From Neomegalonema sp. (lineage in GTDB: Bacteria > Pseudomonadota > Alphaproteobacteria > Rhodobacterales > Rhodobacteraceae): a DNA stretch of 59,369 bases. Below are positions 18,858 through 28,472 of this stretch, piece after piece; within the stretch, counting starts at the first letter, position 1; each line of letters opens with the position of its first letter. The position numbers and the translations under genes are program-made. Location of the stretch: assembly GCA_022760355.1 (NCBI GenBank), contig JALEGB010000045.1, forward strand, positions 1 through 59,369, given 5' to 3'. Under the pieces are notes generated by a model that was not told where the DNA came from, searched no databases, and saw only the letters and a list, made by a program, of their open reading frames with translations.

Positions 18858-20660
18858 ATGCTTGACGCCGATTCGACCCCCGCCTTTCTGAACGTCTCCC
18901 GCTCGATCACCGGCCGGAGATGGGTATCGCGCAACCCGGACGCCGATCGGCTCGGGCTTGCGATCGCGCAGACGCATCAGCTGCCGGAACTGGTCGGCCG
19001 CGTGCTGGCCGGCCGCGGCGTGCCGCTGGAGGAAGCGCGCGCTTACCTTGAGCCGACGCTGCGCGAGCTTCTGCCCGATCCGTTCTCCTTGATGGATATG
19101 GACCGCGCGGCGGAACGCCTCGCCGGCGCAGTGATGCGTCAGGAGCGCGTGGCGATCTTTGGCGACTATGATGTGGATGGCGCCGCCTCTTCAGCCGTGC
19201 TCGCCCGCTGGCTGGGCGCGGTCGGCGAAGGCGCGACGCGCACCCCCACAATCTATATCCCCGACCGCATCGACGAAGGCTACGGCCCCAACGCGCCAGC
19301 GATGGAAAAGTTGGCGGACGCCCATCAACTGCTCGTCGCCGTGGATTGCGGCACGCTGGCGTTCGAGCCGATCGCTGCGGCGCGCGCGCGGGGCGCGCAT
19401 GTGATCATCGCAGACCACCACCTCGCAGGGGAAACGCTGCCAGAATGCGAGGCGGTGGTGAACCCCAACCGGCAAGATGATGAGAGCGGCTGCGGCCATC
19501 TGTGCGCCGCAGGCGTCGTGTTTTTGCTGGCGATCGCCACACAGAAGAGATTGCGGGAGCAGGGATGGTTTCAGACCCGGCAAGAGCCCGATTTGCGTCG
19601 CCAACTCGATCTGGTTGCGCTGGCGACAGTCGCCGACGTCGCGCCGTTAATCGGCGTTAATCGAGCGCTTGTGCGTCAGGGGCTGAAAGTGATGGCCCGC
19701 CGCGAGGCCGTCGGCCTGCGCGCGCTCAGCGATGTGGGACGGCTGACGACCGCGCCGACCGCGTATCATCTGGGGTTTGTGCTCGGCCCCCGCGTCAACG
19801 CTGGCGGCCGCGTCGGTGCGGCTGATCTTGGCGCGCGCCTTCTGACGACAGACGACGCCGACGAAGCCGCGCAAATGGCGGCTCAGCTTGATCGACATAA
19901 TGAGGAGCGGCGCGCAATTGAGGCCGCCGTGCTGGAAGGGGCGATCGAGCAGATCGAGGGGCGTCCCGGCGGACCCGAGGCGGCGCTCGTATGGGCGGCG
20001 GCCGAAGGCTGGCACCCCGGCGTGGTTGGCGTCGTCGCGAGCCGGCTAAAAGAACGCTACAACCGCCCGTCGCTCGTAATCGGCTTTGATGAGGCGGGCG
20101 TCGGCAAAGGTTCCGGCCGCTCAGTCGAGGGCGTCGATCTTGGCGGTTGCGTCGCGGCCATCGCGCGAGCCGGGGTGATCGAAAAAGGGGGCGGGCACCG
20201 GATGGCGGCCGGCGTCACCGTAAGGGAAGACCAACTCGCCCCCGCCATCGAGCAATTGACTGAAATGCTGGATCGCCAGGGCGCGGCGCGCATAGGCCCG
20301 CGGGATCTGCGCCTTGATGGCGCGGTCGCCGCCAGCGGCGCCTCGCTTGAGCTGGTTCAAATGCTTGACGCCGCAGGCCCTTATGGCCAAGGCGCGCCCG
20401 CCCCGCGTTTCGCTGTTCCCTCGGCCCAAGTTAAATGGGCCAAACCGATCGGCGCAAACCATCTCCGTTTTACCGCTACCGACGAAAATGGCGGCGGGTT
20501 GGAGGCGGTCGCGTTCAACGTCATGGACGGCCCACTCGGCGAAGCGCTGACGCAGCGTGGACGCGGCCCCGTGCATTTGGCCGGGCGGATTGAGATTGAC
20601 GACTATGGCGGTCGCCGCCGAGCAAAACTGCGGGTCGAAGATGCGGCCGAACCAAGCTAA
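18858..20660 (+). CDS. recJ: Single-stranded-DNA-specific 5'-3' exonuclease RecJ
   Basis: A 600-residue RecJ nuclease for recombination repair and mismatch repair. The DHH-family motifs are intact: DYDVDG (103-108), DCGT (about 163-166) and DHH (186-188). The C-terminal DHHA1 domain contains GGGHRMAAG, and an OB-fold-like region lies at the end. The start at 18858 is chosen because it gives the family-typical N-terminus with WVSRNPD; the frame is open 51 codons upstream, overlapping the membrane protein gene. Confidence 0.95.
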   Translation: MLDADSTPAFLNVSRSITGRRWVSRNPDADRLGLAIAQTHQLPELVGRVLAGRGVPLEEARAYLEPTLRELLPDPFSLMDMDRAAERLAGAVMRQERVAIFGDYDVDGAASSAVLARWLGAVGEGATRTPTIYIPDRIDEGYGPNAPAMEKLADAHQLLVAVDCGTLAFEPIAAARARGAHVIIADHHLAGETLPECEAVVNPNRQDDESGCGHLCAAGVVFLLAIATQKRLREQGWFQTRQEPDLRRQLDLVALATVADVAPLIGVNRALVRQGLKVMARREAVGLRALSDVGRLTTAPTAYHLGFVLGPRVNAGGRVGAADLGARLLTTDDADEAAQMAAQLDRHNEERRAIEAAVLEGAIEQIEGRPGGPEAALVWAAAEGWHPGVVGVVASRLKERYNRPSLVIGFDEAGVGKGSGRSVEGVDLGGCVAAIARAGVIEKGGGHRMAAGVTVREDQLAPAIEQLTEMLDRQGAARIGPRDLRLDGAVAASGASLELVQMLDAAGPYGQGAPAPRFAVPSAQVKWAKPIGANHLRFTATDENGGGLEAVAFNVMDGPLGEALTQRGRGPVHLAGRIEIDDYGGRRRAKLRVEDAAEPS

Positions 20661-20697
20661 CTCGCTCAACTTTTCTGCGAATCAGTGCATTTCGTGC

Positions 20698-20726
20698 TTG
20701 CACACCAGGCCGCAGAGCCCTAATTA
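20698..20726 (+). promoter_or_regulatory. Sigma-70-type promoter of tRNA-Glu
   Basis: TTGCAC (20698-20703) and TAATTA (20721-20726) are separated by exactly 17 bp. The expected start of transcription, near 20733, is just before the mature tRNA at 20741. Confidence 0.7.
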
Positions 20727-20740
20727 GCGGGCTCCGCGAC

Positions 20741-20816
20741 GCGCCCTTCGTCTAGTGGTCTAGGACGCCGCCCTTTCACGGCGGAAACACGGGTTCGAGT
20801 CCCGTAGGGCGTGCCA
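20741..20816 (+). tRNA. tRNA-Glu (anticodon UUC)
   Basis: A complete cloverleaf of 76 nt. The acceptor arms GCGCCCT and AGGGCGT pair with one terminal G-U. The anticodon stem CCGCC/GGCGG encloses CTTTCAC with anticodon TTC. The T-arm has GGTTCGAGTCC. The 3' CCA is encoded. Confidence 0.97.
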
Positions 20817-20878
20817 TTTGCGGAAAACTGATTGAGCCGGCTGTGCAGTTGGCGGCTCACTGCGATCAGGGCGCATGC

Positions 20879-21367
20879 ATGTCAAAAAGCGTCGCGCGGG
20901 TTCAAGCCGCCGCTGAGAGAGCGGGGCTTTCGATCGATATCAAGCACATGAGCGAATCGACACGCAGCGCCGCCGAAGCTGCAGCCGCATGCAAATGCCA
21001 CGTCGGTCAAATTGTAAAATCGCTCATCTTCTCCGGCGGCATGTCAGGCGAGCTGAAACTGCTGCTGGTCTCCGGAGCCCACTCTGTCGACCTCGAACGC
21101 GCCGCTGGTTTCGTTGGCGAACCGCTTCAACGAGCGGACCCTCGGATTGTCCGCAAAGTCACCGGCTTCGCGATTGGCGGCGTGTCGCCCATCGGCCATC
21201 TGACCGACATTGCAACCTGGATGGACGAGACATTGCTCGCCCACCCCATCGTTTGGGCTGCCGCCGGCGCGCCAAATGCGCTGTTCGCCATCGCGCCCAC
21301 ACAGTTGCAAACGGTCGCAAACGCCGCCTGCGTTCAAATGACCGCCGCGCCCCAAAAGCGCGTTTGA
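20879..21367 (+). CDS. YbaK/EbsC family aminoacyl-tRNA deacylase-like protein
   Basis: A 162-residue protein of the YbaK/ProX editing-domain family. Members hydrolyse mischarged aminoacyl-tRNAs such as Cys-tRNA-Pro or Ala-tRNA-Pro. Recognisable elements are AAAACKCHVGQIVKSLIF (about 36-53), a GELKLLLVSGAHSVDL strand pair, and GFAIGGVSPIGH (about 98-109). The start at 20879 has a weak AGGGCG. The last codons and the stop codon lie inside a repeated palindromic element (21349-21401). It directly follows tRNA-Glu but is probably a separate unit. Confidence 0.85.
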   Translation: MSKSVARVQAAAERAGLSIDIKHMSESTRSAAEAAAACKCHVGQIVKSLIFSGGMSGELKLLLVSGAHSVDLERAAGFVGEPLQRADPRIVRKVTGFAIGGVSPIGHLTDIATWMDETLLAHPIVWAAAGAPNALFAIAPTQLQTVANAACVQMTAAPQKRV

Positions 21368-21401
21368 CGGGCCCGAAGGGCGTCCGGCAGGCGGCTTTTG
21401 G
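21349..21401. repeat. Repeated extragenic palindrome, copy at the ybaK-like gene end
   Basis: GCCCCAAAAGCGCG continues to GGGC (21349-21372) and is identical over 24 bp to 37895-37918. CGGCAGGCGGCTTTTGG (21385-21401) is identical to 37825-37841. In this copy the two arms are in the opposite order, forming a compact hairpin with a short loop. The first arm supplies the stop codon of the upstream gene. Confidence 0.75.
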
Positions 21402-21465
21402 CTTGGTCCAGTTTTCCCCAGCGACAGACCCCGCCTGCGGCGGGATCTGTTGATGCGGTCAACCT

Positions 21466-21990
21466 CTAGACGGCTTCTTGAGCCGGAGCGCTTTGGCGGC
21501 CGATCGAATCCAGCTGCTTCTGAAGCGCAAGCTGATCAAGCGACCCGATCGGCAGGCTCGAGAATGCCGTGATCCGATGAAAGAGAATCCGGTACGCTTC
21601 TGAAAAGGCGAACGCACGCTCCGCGTCGCTCCCTTCAGCCGCCGCAGGATCAGGCACCCCCCAATGCGCCGACATCGGCTGTCCTGGCCAGACCGGGCAC
21701 ACCTCGCTGGCGGCTTTATCGCATACGGTGAAGACGAAATGCAGCTCGGGCGCGCCTGGCTGCGAGAACTCCGTCCAATCCTTCGAGCGAAACTGCGAGA
21801 GATCAAAGTTCAGCGCGGTCAGAAGCGACGCCGCCTGTGGATGAACTTGTCCCCGCGGGTGCGACCCTGCGGAGAAAGCGCGAAACCGATTTCCGGCGAC
21901 GCGGTTAAGAATCGCCTCCCCAAAAATCGAGCGGGCTGAGTTCCCAGTACACAAAAACAGTACGTTAAACACTTTCGCCGCGTCAGACAT
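21466..21990 (-). CDS. arsC: Arsenate reductase / low-molecular-weight phosphotyrosine phosphatase family
   Basis: A 174-residue protein of the LMW-PTP fold. The P-loop CTGNSAR (14-20) opens the domain, and two further cysteines in FTVCD and EVCPVWPG fit the three-cysteine thioredoxin-coupled arsenate reductase type. The C-terminal 25 residues extend beyond the usual core. It would reduce arsenate to arsenite in the cytoplasm. No arsR or arsenite pump is adjacent, so a general protein phosphatase role cannot be ruled out. Confidence 0.85.
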   Translation of the reverse strand: MSDAAKVFNVLFLCTGNSARSIFGEAILNRVAGNRFRAFSAGSHPRGQVHPQAASLLTALNFDLSQFRSKDWTEFSQPGAPELHFVFTVCDKAASEVCPVWPGQPMSAHWGVPDPAAAEGSDAERAFAFSEAYRILFHRITAFSSLPIGSLDQLALQKQLDSIGRQSAPAQEAV

Positions 21991-22389
21991 GGCTTTCCTC
22001 CGATGCGTTTGCGTGCTGCGAGTCTTTGTAAGCTCGCACTCTGGCTTGCCGGTAAACGCTACGAAGATTTGTGAAATGAAACAAGCATTTTGACGGTTTC
22101 ACGAAACTGAATTCAGAAACTTCTGATTTGCATAGACAATATGAGGCCCCACCGCGAAATGAGCGGGCGTTCGCCGCTGCGAAACGCCCGCTCGAGGGTG
22201 CGACCGGCGCGGGGTGTGCTGGAGAGGACGCGCCGTTCGTGCGACGCGCCTTAGAAACGGCCCGTCTGCAGATGTATGATGAACGGGCGCAGTGAAGAAA
22301 CTCTGAACAGGCGCGCCATGCGCCTTTTATTTATCAACAAAATCGACGCGAAATTTAAATATCAATTCGATCTATACGGCCAGAATTAA
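21991..22389. other. 399-bp gap between trkH and arsC with a perfect hairpin
   Basis: There is no gene. An exact 11-bp stem GAGCGGGCGTT/AACGCCCGCTC (22161-22171 and 22183-22193, loop of 11) probably ends the trkH transcript, although its T-tract is short. Flanking stretches (about 22060-22140 and 22320-22390) are AT-rich and may hold the arsC promoter. Confidence 0.5.
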
Positions 22390-23886
22390 CTATTTACGCC
22401 AAAAACCTGGCGAGAACAGCACCAATACACTCAGAAGCTCAAGCCGCCCCAATAGCATGCCAATTATCAACAGCGACTTCGCCGAATCCGGCAGATCTCG
22501 GTAATTGCCGTCCGGGCCGATGATTGGCCCAAAGCCTGGCCCGATGTTCGCCAAGGTGGCGGCGGCGCCGGAAAGGGCTGTCGTGAGATCCAACCCCGTC
22601 ATCGCAAGCATGAGCGTCAAGACGCCGAGAGAGCTGAAAAACAGGAAGAAAAAGGCGACCACCGAGGTCTCAACCTCTGAGGTGATCCGTCGACCGCCAT
22701 AGCGCAGCGCGAAGATGCCACTCGGATAGCGCGCTTGCTGAAACTCGCGATATGCGACCGCGCCGAGGATCTGGTAGCGAAAGATCTTGACGCTGCAGGA
22801 GGTCGAGCCCGCGCAGCCGCCCAACAATCCGATCAAGAACAAGGTGATGACTGCGGCCGCTGGCCAATTAGCCATCTGCTGAACTTGCCCATCATTGTCG
22901 ACCTGCTTCACGAGATCATAGTTAGTGTTGACGTAGCCGGTGCCCGTCATCAGCGAGATCGCGTTGAACAGCGATTCGCGAAACGCCTGTTCGCCTGACG
23001 CAGCATCGATGCCGACCCGCGCCGCAAATACGATCGCCACCGCCGCCGCCGCCGCGGCCGCAAATCCGCGCACCTGCGTATCCTCCCAGAGCGCGGACGG
23101 TTTGCCTTGAGCGACATCCGCATACCGCAGCAGCGGCAATGCGGAAGCCGCCATAAAGAGAACTGAAGCGTATTGCGCCGCCGGAGAGAATGCGGCGAAG
23201 GACTTATCGTAGTTCGCGAAGCCGCCCGTCGCGACCGTCGTCATCGCATGGACAAACGCGTCGAACGCGCCCATGCCGCAAAACCCGTATACGAGCGCGC
23301 AAGTGAGCGTCAGCAAAGCGTAGGTGATCAAAATCGGCGGCCCGATGTCCCTGACCGCATAGATGGCGACGGTTTCAGGATCGCCGCCATCAGCGCGCGC
23401 GAACAGCTGCATGCCGCCGATCCGCAAAGACGGCAGAAACGCAACCGCAAAGATGACCACGCCAACGCCGCCAATCCACTGCAACAGCCCGCGCCACAGC
23501 AGGGCGCCGGGCGGCGACGTGTCCAGCCCTTTGAGAACAGTCGCCCCCGTTGTGGTGAGCCCAGAAACCGCTTCGAAAAACGCGTCGATGGGGCGCGCGG
23601 CGATTTCGCCGAACGCGAAGGGAAGCGCGCCAAAAAAAGGCAGCAGCACCCAGGTCAGCACCACCAGGAGAAAGGTTTGAGGAATTGAGAGTTTTGACGC
23701 TTTACCGCTTTCGCAGCCAAGCGCCAACGCGCCGCCCGTCAGGCAGGTTAGGATTGAAGAAACGAGAAAGGCTCGCCAATCAATGCTGTTCGAATAGTAG
23801 TCGAGCAGCGCTGGCGGCAACATGGCCACCCCTATGAAAAGGATGAACAGGCCGACGACATAGCCAACCGGCTTGAAATCAAACAT
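22390..23886 (-). CDS. trkH: TrkH family potassium uptake protein
   Basis: A 498-residue integral membrane subunit of the Trk/Ktr K+ transporter, with about ten to twelve transmembrane segments and four pore-loop repeats. The first selectivity-like loop is GLTTTGATVL near 108-117, a second is TTVATGGFANYD, and the third is LMTGTGYVNTNYD. The start at 23886 follows AGGT. No trkA is adjacent; the cytosolic NAD-binding subunit must be elsewhere. Confidence 0.94.
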   Translation of the reverse strand: MFDFKPVGYVVGLFILFIGVAMLPPALLDYYSNSIDWRAFLVSSILTCLTGGALALGCESGKASKLSIPQTFLLVVLTWVLLPFFGALPFAFGEIAARPIDAFFEAVSGLTTTGATVLKGLDTSPPGALLWRGLLQWIGGVGVVIFAVAFLPSLRIGGMQLFARADGGDPETVAIYAVRDIGPPILITYALLTLTCALVYGFCGMGAFDAFVHAMTTVATGGFANYDKSFAAFSPAAQYASVLFMAASALPLLRYADVAQGKPSALWEDTQVRGFAAAAAAAVAIVFAARVGIDAASGEQAFRESLFNAISLMTGTGYVNTNYDLVKQVDNDGQVQQMANWPAAAVITLFLIGLLGGCAGSTSCSVKIFRYQILGAVAYREFQQARYPSGIFALRYGGRRITSEVETSVVAFFFLFFSSLGVLTLMLAMTGLDLTTALSGAAATLANIGPGFGPIIGPDGNYRDLPDSAKSLLIIGMLLGRLELLSVLVLFSPGFWRK

Positions 23887-24045
23887 CTAGACCTGCTTAA
23901 GCGCCGGAACGCTTCTGCTCCAATTCGCCGCCACTGGCGCAACTCTAATGGTTAGACATCTTAAAAGATGATGAAGCATTAATTCACACTGCTTTCTGCC
24001 GCCAAGGCGGCGAAACGGCTGATTTAGCTGTGTAATGCGGCGTCT

Positions 24046-25149
24046 CTACGACGCGGAACGGCGGGGCCAAGGGCGCCGCGCGGTCTCAACCTCCCGCCCG
24101 CCAACCAATTGCGGCGGCGGCGGCAAATCGCGCCGACGCCCCACGCCGAAACGCGCCCAACGCGGCTCCAACGCCTCCTGCACGCCTGAACGCCGCAAGT
24201 CTTCGCCGCCCCATCGTTGATCGAGCGTACGACGATGGAAAGCCGCGATTCCAGGCCGAGTATAGAACCCGCCATGGCAGCACAGCCTTGCGCCCTGCGC
24301 CGGCGCGATCCCCTGACGATGCAACCATGGGGCCAAACTCGGATGATCGATTTGAATATCGATCCAGCCAGGAGAGCGACGTCCCAGCCCGCCAGCGCCC
24401 AGCGGCCGCGCTTGCGCCGTAAAGGTCGGCCGCGGTCCCAACAGCTGCAACGCCGCGTCGTAAGGATCATTCGCTCTCGAAAGGTAGTTGAACACCTCGG
24501 GCCCGCCCTCGCGACAGCAACGGGCGGCGCGCAGCGCCTGATCGCGATACTCCGCCGCGCCAAGCGCCAATATCCGGCCGATGCGGTTGCTCCAGCCCTC
24601 CATCGCGGCGCGGCGCAGCGCTAAAAATGCGATCCGAGCCCCCAGAGAGTGCGCAAAGAGATCGATTTTGCCGCCATGCGCGCGCGCGTCGGCCGCTCGC
24701 CTGATGAGAGACGCAACCGCCTGCGCGACAGGGAAACAGGCGGCGTAAGCCCAGGAGAATGGATGCGCCCACCGCACATCGGCAGGGGGGAGCGACGACC
24801 AGCCAAGCGCAATCGCTAAGCCGCGATCCGCCGCCCCGGCAAAGCCGAGGGTCGCAGGCCAACTTGGCAACCGTGGACGCGGCGCGCCCTCGATCGGATC
24901 CAGCCCTGGACGCAACACCCCCTGATGCGGATCGCGTTTTGGATGCCCTGCGGCGCCGTTGGGATCATAGCGATACCCATGGAGAAAAAATACGACAGGC
25001 GCTTCCGCCGGGGTCGCCCGCACAGTGGCCTCAAGCAGCGGCGCCACAGGCGCCGCCCTTCCCTCATCTTGCGCTGAAACGCTTGCTAGGCGCCATGCCG
25101 CTGCTTCGCCGTCACGCGCGCGGCCGAGCGTCAAGCTGAGAACCGCCAC
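24046..25149 (-). CDS. Alpha/beta hydrolase family protein
   Basis: A 367-residue predicted alpha/beta hydrolase. The start is GTG at 25149, with GAGGGAGCGGG upstream. An oxyanion-type VVFFLHGYRYDPNG stands near 53-66 and the nucleophile elbow is HSLGA. This resembles DUF900/esterase-like proteins. Acid and His positions are less clear; candidates lie in the last third. The C-terminal 40 residues are Arg/Pro-rich. It is a single gene; substrate unknown. Confidence 0.75.
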   Translation of the reverse strand: MAVLSLTLGRARDGEAAAWRLASVSAQDEGRAAPVAPLLEATVRATPAEAPVVFFLHGYRYDPNGAAGHPKRDPHQGVLRPGLDPIEGAPRPRLPSWPATLGFAGAADRGLAIALGWSSLPPADVRWAHPFSWAYAACFPVAQAVASLIRRAADARAHGGKIDLFAHSLGARIAFLALRRAAMEGWSNRIGRILALGAAEYRDQALRAARCCREGGPEVFNYLSRANDPYDAALQLLGPRPTFTAQARPLGAGGLGRRSPGWIDIQIDHPSLAPWLHRQGIAPAQGARLCCHGGFYTRPGIAAFHRRTLDQRWGGEDLRRSGVQEALEPRWARFGVGRRRDLPPPPQLVGGREVETARRPWPRRSAS

Positions 25150-25244
25150 TGTCCCGCTCCCTCATTCGCAGAATGTGAGCGCGGATATCACAATTTCGAC
25201 AGACGAGACAGCGTGAACGGCGCCTACAGCAGGGCGGCCTCGAC

Positions 25245-26474
25245 TTACCGCCGCGGCAGTACAAATACTTCGACCCGGCGGTTTGCCGCAGCATCAAATC
25301 CGTCACCGCGACGATACGCCGGCGCGGTCTCGCCAAGCGCACGATATCGGATCACAATGCGGCTGCGGATCTTCCGGCTTGCGATTGTGCGAATGCGTCG
25401 CGCCACCAATCGACGCCGCGCGGCGCGCGCACGGGCTTTGGAAAGGCGCAGATTGGCGGCTGCGTCGCCGGTCTTGTCCGAGTGGCCGACGAGTAAAATC
25501 TTCACCCGCCGCCCGCGCCGCGCATGGCCAACGGCCAAACGTAGCGCGCGCCCGAGGGTCGTTTTGCTGTCAATGCTCAATCGTGCGGAGCCCGGCGCGA
25601 AATACACCGCGAAGTCCGCCTTGCCACGTCTGCGACGCAGCCCGCGGGGCGCCGTTCGCTTCGCGTGGTCAGGCTCGGTTTTTGTCGACGTCGACGCCGC
25701 GACAGCGGCAATCGGCGTGGCGGATGGCGCGATCGCGCCAGTTTCTATTTCTGCGCGGGTCAGCAAACCCGCGCGCGCGCCTGCCGGAGAAGTCGGCGCG
25801 ACTTGCGGCTTGATCGCCTTGGCGAAAACGAACGTCCGCCGCTTCGGCGCGCTGCTGTCCGCGTGCGAGACGGAATGGCTGAAGATCTTCGCCTGCTCCA
25901 GCGCTAAGCGGAACCTTTCGACACAGAGGGCGCGCACTGTTGCGTCGCCTTCGGACAGGCTCGCGCGGACGACACAATCAAACGCCGCATGCGCCTGCGC
26001 AGTTTCGACCGGGCTGCGTTTGCGCATGCCGAGCTCGAGATATCGGCCGAACGTTTTGCGCATATCGAGCACGTTCGCCCGCTGGATCGGATCAGGAATG
26101 CTTTCCGGCTTTTGGGGAACCCAAACACCGATGCGCTGCGCGTCTTCCGCCAGCTGTTCAAATTTCTTAGCAAGCGCGTAGCGCGCCGCGCCGGCCGCGT
26201 CCGAGGCGATCTCTCGGTACGACTTCGCAAGCTGCCGACGGAAGGCGCGGTCAAGCGCAGCGTCAACCGCTGCGCTTGGCGCAGTGAAGGTCATCGCCAT
26301 TGCGCTGGACGCGGCTTCAGCGCGCGCTGACGATAGCCGTGTGGCCCCGCCGCCGCCGATCGCAATCACGAGCGCCAGCAGTATCGCCGCGATGACGGCC
26401 ATAATATAGGCGTTCCCGCGCACGGCCTCACGCGCGCGAGCTGCGAGTTCGTATAATTCGATGCGACTGTTCAT
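25245..26474 (-). CDS. Membrane-anchored OmpA-domain protein
   Basis: A 409-residue protein with one N-terminal transmembrane segment (about 22-40, AYIMAVIAAILLALVIAIGG), a helical periplasmic middle, a Pro/Ala-rich linker and a C-terminal OmpA-like peptidoglycan-binding domain (about 290-409). The domain shows VYFAPGSARLS, LLVGHSDKTGD, RLSKARARAARRRLV and a terminal NRRVEVFV. It is anchored in the inner membrane rather than being a beta-barrel. It probably links the membrane to the cell wall, as in TolR/MotB-like or Pal-like systems; partners are not evident. The domain is unusually Arg-rich. Confidence 0.8.
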   Translation of the reverse strand: MNSRIELYELAARAREAVRGNAYIMAVIAAILLALVIAIGGGGATRLSSARAEAASSAMAMTFTAPSAAVDAALDRAFRRQLAKSYREIASDAAGAARYALAKKFEQLAEDAQRIGVWVPQKPESIPDPIQRANVLDMRKTFGRYLELGMRKRSPVETAQAHAAFDCVVRASLSEGDATVRALCVERFRLALEQAKIFSHSVSHADSSAPKRRTFVFAKAIKPQVAPTSPAGARAGLLTRAEIETGAIAPSATPIAAVAASTSTKTEPDHAKRTAPRGLRRRRGKADFAVYFAPGSARLSIDSKTTLGRALRLAVGHARRGRRVKILLVGHSDKTGDAAANLRLSKARARAARRRLVARRIRTIASRKIRSRIVIRYRALGETAPAYRRGDGFDAAANRRVEVFVLPRR

Positions 26475-26706
26475 GGTCGCCCTCTCTCAGAATGCGCGGA
26501 ACGGCGACGTCACAATGGTGAATGGAACGTCGCCGCGTCGGTCTCTGAGAGGAAATTCGGCAATAAGGTTTACTCGGGCGTTAACGACAACCGCGAAGGG
26601 CCGAGAATTCGGCCCAACGGCGTCTCACAAACGGCTGAGCCGTGGCTTTTTCGGCAAGAAACGCGCTCAAAAGTTGATCTAGCCCAATTAGAACAACCAA
26701 TGAGAG

Positions 26707-26755
26707 AAAAAAAGCCGAAGGACGTCGCCAAGCGAGCGCTGCCGCAGCGACGTCC
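26707..26755 (-). terminator. Probable intrinsic terminator of degP
   Basis: On the minus strand GGACGTCGC (26755-26747) pairs with GCGACGTCC (26728-26720) and is followed, after six bases, by seven T residues (26713-26707). It starts 9 bp after the degP stop codon. Confidence 0.75.
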
Positions 26756-26763
26756 ATGCGCCA

Positions 26764-28266
26764 TTAGCGCTTAAATTTCACCGCGATATAGCGAACATCC
26801 GCGCCGCGAGCGATCATGAGCAGAACTTTCTCTTTGCCTGCGTCGAGCTCCTTCTCAATTGCGGCGCGCGCGGCCTTCGGATCGGCCGTAGCCGTCCGCG
26901 CCACCTCAACAATCACATCGCCATCCCGCACGCCTTGCTCATAAGCCGAGCTGGTCTTGTCCACGTCGACGACAATCACGCCGTTGAAACGCTTTGCGAC
27001 CCGATAATAGGCGCGCGCCTCCGCCGTCAGCGTCCCGAGCTCCACCCCGATGGAACGAATTTTCTCGGTCTTGCCCACATCCACACCGGCCCGGCGCTTC
27101 GGCGCTTTCAGAGCGGTCTTCGCCCCCTGTTTGCCGATCGTCGCGGACAGGGTCATCGGCTTTCCATCGCGCAGAATGTCGATCTTAACCGTTGAGCCGA
27201 TCTCCGCGCTCGCCACAGCCTTCAGCAGGCTGCGCATATTGGTGATTTCCGTCGCACCGAACCGGACGATGACATCATCTTTCTTCAGGCCGGCTTGGGT
27301 GCCGGGACCATCCTTGTCCAGCCGCGTAACGACCGCGCCGCGCGCCTTCGCGAGCCCCGCTTTTTTCGCCGCGTCTTCCTTCAGATCGTCAACCCGCACG
27401 CCAAGCCAGCCGCGCCGCACCTCGCCATATTTAAGCAGCTGCTCCACAATCCCTTTCGCAAGCTTCGACGGGATGGAGAAGCCGATGCCGATAGAGCCGC
27501 CGCTGGGGCTGATAATCGCGGTGTTCACGCCGACGACCTTACCCTTCATGTTGAAAAGCGGTCCGCCGGAGTTGCCCCGGTTGATGGCGGCGTCGGTTTG
27601 CAGGAAGTCGTCATAGCGCCCCGCCTTGATGTCGCGACCTCTGGCCGAGATAATGCCAGCGGAGACCGAACCGCCGAGGCCGAACGGGTTGCCGATCGCC
27701 ACCACCCAGTCGCCGACGCGCGCGGTGTCGCTATCGCCCCAAAGCAGGGCTGGGTAGGGGCCCTTGCCTTCGATGCGCAGCACCGCAAGGTCCGTCTCTT
27801 TGTCCCGCCCGATCAGCTTTGCTGGCGCTTTCGACCCATCGACAAAGACGACATAGATCTCCTCCGCCCCATCAATCACGTGATTGTTCGTAACGACGAT
27901 GCCCTTGGCGTCGATAATGAAGCCCGTGCCAAGCGACTCGACCTTCCGCGGCTTGCCGTCCTTATCGAAAAAATCCTCAAACAGATCCGCAAACGGCGAG
28001 CCTGGCGGGAATTGCGGCGCCCGCCCCCGCGGCCGCTTAACCGTCTGCGCCGTGGAGATATTCACCACCGAAGGCGACAATCGCTTTGCGAGATCGGCGA
28101 AGCCCCCTGTGGGCCCAAACTGAGCCATCGCTGGCGTCGGCGCGCCGGCGCCCAGCAATATGGCCGCGCCCAGCGCCGCGCCTATGCTCAAGGCCCGGCC
28201 GAGCCGCACCAAGCTCGTGCGCGCGCCGATGCTTTCCCGTTGCGCCGCTTGCCGTTCTGCCGCCAT
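26764..28266 (-). CDS. degP: DegP/HtrA family periplasmic serine endoprotease
   Basis: A 500-residue Do-type protease/chaperone of the envelope. The start at 28266 follows GAGGAGACGACGAC and gives a long signal peptide ending in APTPAMAQ (about 49). The catalytic triad is complete: His129 (NNHVI), Asp159 (ETDLAVL) and Ser233 (GNSGGP). Two PDZ domains follow (about 290-375 and 410-500). The gene lies after hflC, but a strong terminator between them makes it a separate unit. It is probably induced by envelope stress. Confidence 0.95.
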   Translation of the reverse strand: MAAERQAAQRESIGARTSLVRLGRALSIGAALGAAILLGAGAPTPAMAQFGPTGGFADLAKRLSPSVVNISTAQTVKRPRGRAPQFPPGSPFADLFEDFFDKDGKPRKVESLGTGFIIDAKGIVVTNNHVIDGAEEIYVVFVDGSKAPAKLIGRDKETDLAVLRIEGKGPYPALLWGDSDTARVGDWVVAIGNPFGLGGSVSAGIISARGRDIKAGRYDDFLQTDAAINRGNSGGPLFNMKGKVVGVNTAIISPSGGSIGIGFSIPSKLAKGIVEQLLKYGEVRRGWLGVRVDDLKEDAAKKAGLAKARGAVVTRLDKDGPGTQAGLKKDDVIVRFGATEITNMRSLLKAVASAEIGSTVKIDILRDGKPMTLSATIGKQGAKTALKAPKRRAGVDVGKTEKIRSIGVELGTLTAEARAYYRVAKRFNGVIVVDVDKTSSAYEQGVRDGDVIVEVARTATADPKAARAAIEKELDAGKEKVLLMIARGADVRYIAVKFKR

Positions 28267-28420
28267 TGTCGTCGTCTCCTCGTTCACCGGCGCCGAACGG
28301 CTCCACCGTCGGCTTGACCGCAGACGCGCATCCAACACCGCCCGCGCTCTTACTTGAACTGCGCCGAACCGATGTCGGCGCGTCGACTCATTCCGATTAA
28401 AACGTATGGGAAAATGGGCG

Positions 28421-28450
28421 AAAAAAAAGCGCGCCGACGTCGGCGCGCTT
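28421..28450 (-). terminator. Strong intrinsic terminator between hflC and degP
   Basis: On the minus strand a perfect self-complementary run (28450-28427, twelve pairs on paper, allowing a small loop) ends in eight T residues (28428-28421). It lies 23 bp after the hflC stop and upstream of degP. Confidence 0.93.
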
Positions 28451-28472
28451 CGCAAGTCAGTGATCAGCCGGC

